In this document: piece after piece, positions 62,872 through 64,000 of the stretch
How the letters are laid out: the number at the start of each line of letters is the position of its first letter
Numbering within the stretch: position 1 is the first letter of the stretch
Assembly (NCBI RefSeq): GCF_001895025.1
Contig: NZ_BCXI01000018.1
Coordinates: 92,962-156,961, forward strand
Direction: 5' to 3'
Origin: Rhodococcus zopfii NBRC 100606 = JCM 9919
GTDB lineage: Bacteria > Actinomycetota > Actinomycetes > Mycobacteriales > Mycobacteriaceae
DNA length: 64,000 bases
Program-made: the position numbers and the translations under genes
The notes under the pieces: model-generated
Told to the model about the DNA's origin: nothing
Database searches by the model: none
What the model saw: only the letters and a program-made list of their open reading frames with translations

Positions 62872-64000
62872 TCAAGCCACATCGCGGTTTGTAGGCTTGG
62901 TGATGGCAGGCCGGGATGTTGGAGCGCTCTGCGACTCCTGTGACTTCCGGCCTGCCTCTACCTTCCGACGCTCATCCATCCGCTTGTGCCGGACGTTGTC
63001 GCGGTGCCGCGGCTCGATCCGGTAACGCTCCTTGACGATCTTTCTGCCCTGCTCCGGTGATCGCGGTGCCGTCCACATCGCGCAGCACGGAGGGCCTCCC
63101 GGAGCGCATGCAGGTAGCGATCCGGGTCACCAACTGCGTGGCCAGGTGGCAGATCGCGGAATCGTGGTGGCGGTCGCCGGCCATCAGCCGCTGATATTTC
63201 GCCGCGATCTGGGGGTCGATCTTGCGGGCCTGATCGGCCGCGGTGCACAACATCTCACGCAGCAGCGGGTCCCCGGCCTTGGTGATCGAGGACTCGACCT
63301 TGCTGACCCCGGACTGACTGACCTTCGGTACCAGACCGGTGTACGCGCGGATCGCCGCCAGCGAGGTGAACCGGTGGGGGTCACCGATCCGGCCGGCGAT
63401 CACCGCGCTGATGACCGGTCCGACGCCGGGCGCCGAGGCGACGATGCCGTCCGGGTCGGTGTCGGCGTAGAGGTCCGCGACGCGTTCGTCGATCTGTTTG
63501 ATCTGACGGGTCAGGAACAATGCCTGCTCGGCTTTATGAGCGATGTCGCCGGCGAGCTCGGCGAAGTCCATTCCGCCCGGACCCCACAGCGCGAGTGTTT
63601 CATTGGCGGCCGCGACGAGCGCGGCAGCGTGATCGTCGCGCCACCCGCCTCGGGGTCGGGCGATCAGAAATCGGGTCAGTCGCGCGTGACCGAGCCGGAT
63701 CACCGCATTCGGGTCGGCATAGCGTGCCAGGAACTCGAGCGCGGCGACGCCGTAGTTCGAACCCGGTACCGCATACCACGACGGACCCAGCAGTTCGACG
63801 AGTGCACCGAGGCGGGAACAAACCGCGACCCGGCGTTTGACCAGCGTGGAGCGTTGCTTGACCAGGCGGCGCAGCGCGTCGGCCGGTCCCTGCCCGGAAT
63901 ACTCCCGCAGGCCTTCCGGGTGCAGCCAGGGAAGCCGGGCCAGCAGTTCGGAGTCGATCCGGTCGTTCTTGGTGTGTTTGGAGTAGTACCTGCGCAGGTC
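62872..64000 (-). mobile_element. IS110-family transposase, frameshifted and cut by the window edge
   Basis: The frame enters from the right edge. It contains the DEDD-domain piece KHTKNDRIDSELLARLPWL, EGLREYSGQGPADALRRLVK and the transposase-20 domain (GIVASAPGVGPVISAVIAG, FTSLAAIRAYTGLVPKV, HHDSAICHLATQLVTRIA). After RDVDGTAIT the expected PEQGRKIVKERYRIEPRHRD continues in another frame, so one C is missing near 63058. The true C-terminal end is at 62872. The N-terminal catalytic Asp region is beyond the window. IS110 elements lack terminal inverted repeats, so the element border is not visible. Confidence 0.8.

Noticed and set aside
62872..63080. Programmed frameshifting in the IS110 transposase
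   Set aside because: The junction lacks an obvious slippery heptamer and IS110 transposases are normally single-frame; a lost base is simpler.
55060..64000. Direct repeat of the tRNA-Met 3' end as an attachment site
   Set aside because: I found no second copy of the T-arm/acceptor sequence to the right of the tRNA within the window, so an island boundary cannot be claimed from sequence alone.

Overview
This window is very GC-rich DNA from an actinobacterium of the order Mycobacteriales, most likely a Rhodococcus or a close relative. The evidence is frequent GTG and TTG starts, ATGA/GTGA gene overlaps, many genes that look leaderless, and a gene order that tracks the Mycobacterium tuberculosis chromosome from dnaG to comEC (recalled, not searched): rpsT/holA, an ATP-grasp/alpha-E/transglutaminase trio, lepA, a GH15 trehalase-like gene, cysTWA, nirA-cysH-chelatase, hemW, hrcA-dnaJ2, rsmE, phoH-ybeY-CBS-era, amidase, recO-uppS, smtB-zur, glyS, dgt and dnaG. 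The siderophore cluster that M. tuberculosis carries near hrcA is absent.

Region by region. 0-2.5 kb: end of comEC, holA and rpsT. 2.6-7 kb: the ATP-grasp, alpha-E and transglutaminase-like trio, a predicted but poorly characterised peptide-modifying system, then an aquaporin. Here the ATP-grasp protein ends in ten glutamines. 7-15 kb: a PemK-like protein, a monooxygenase-fold protein, a thiolase with a divergent HxlR regulator, lepA, a nitronate monooxygenase and the GH15 enzyme. 15-27 kb: sulfur assimilation in two units, subI-cysTWA (sulfate import) and nirA-cysH-cysD-cysN-chelatase (sulfate activation and reduction plus siroheme supply), separated by universal stress protein and polyphosphate kinase genes.

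Each sulfur unit is preceded by a leaderless short ORF whose 3' end encodes cysteines (7 Cys upstream of nirA, Cys-Cys upstream of subI). This fits cysteine-responsive translational attenuation. Between cysD and cysN a 107-bp tandem duplication creates two 35-codon ORFs linked by TGATG overlaps, each ending in the CysD C-terminal tail.

27-54 kb is mostly housekeeping: hemW, hrcA, dnaJ, rsmE, phoH, ybeY, era, recO, uppS, zinc regulators smtB-zur, glyS, a TPM-domain protein, dgt and dnaG. It is interrupted by two regulator/effector pairs with clear palindromic operators (MFS exporter/TetR and amidase/TetR) and by a wax-ester-synthase-like gene. Two tRNA genes (Asn and Met-CAT) follow.

55-64 kb, after the tRNA-Met gene, looks like a decaying accessory region. 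It holds an HNH/DUF222 protein with an unusual in-frame N-terminal domain, a broken SGNH hydrolase, a frameshifted DUF6745 gene, a DUF2236 oxygenase, a pirin-like gene with an over-long tail, and an IS110-type transposase with a frameshift that runs off the right edge. No rRNA, CRISPR array or phage structural gene was seen.
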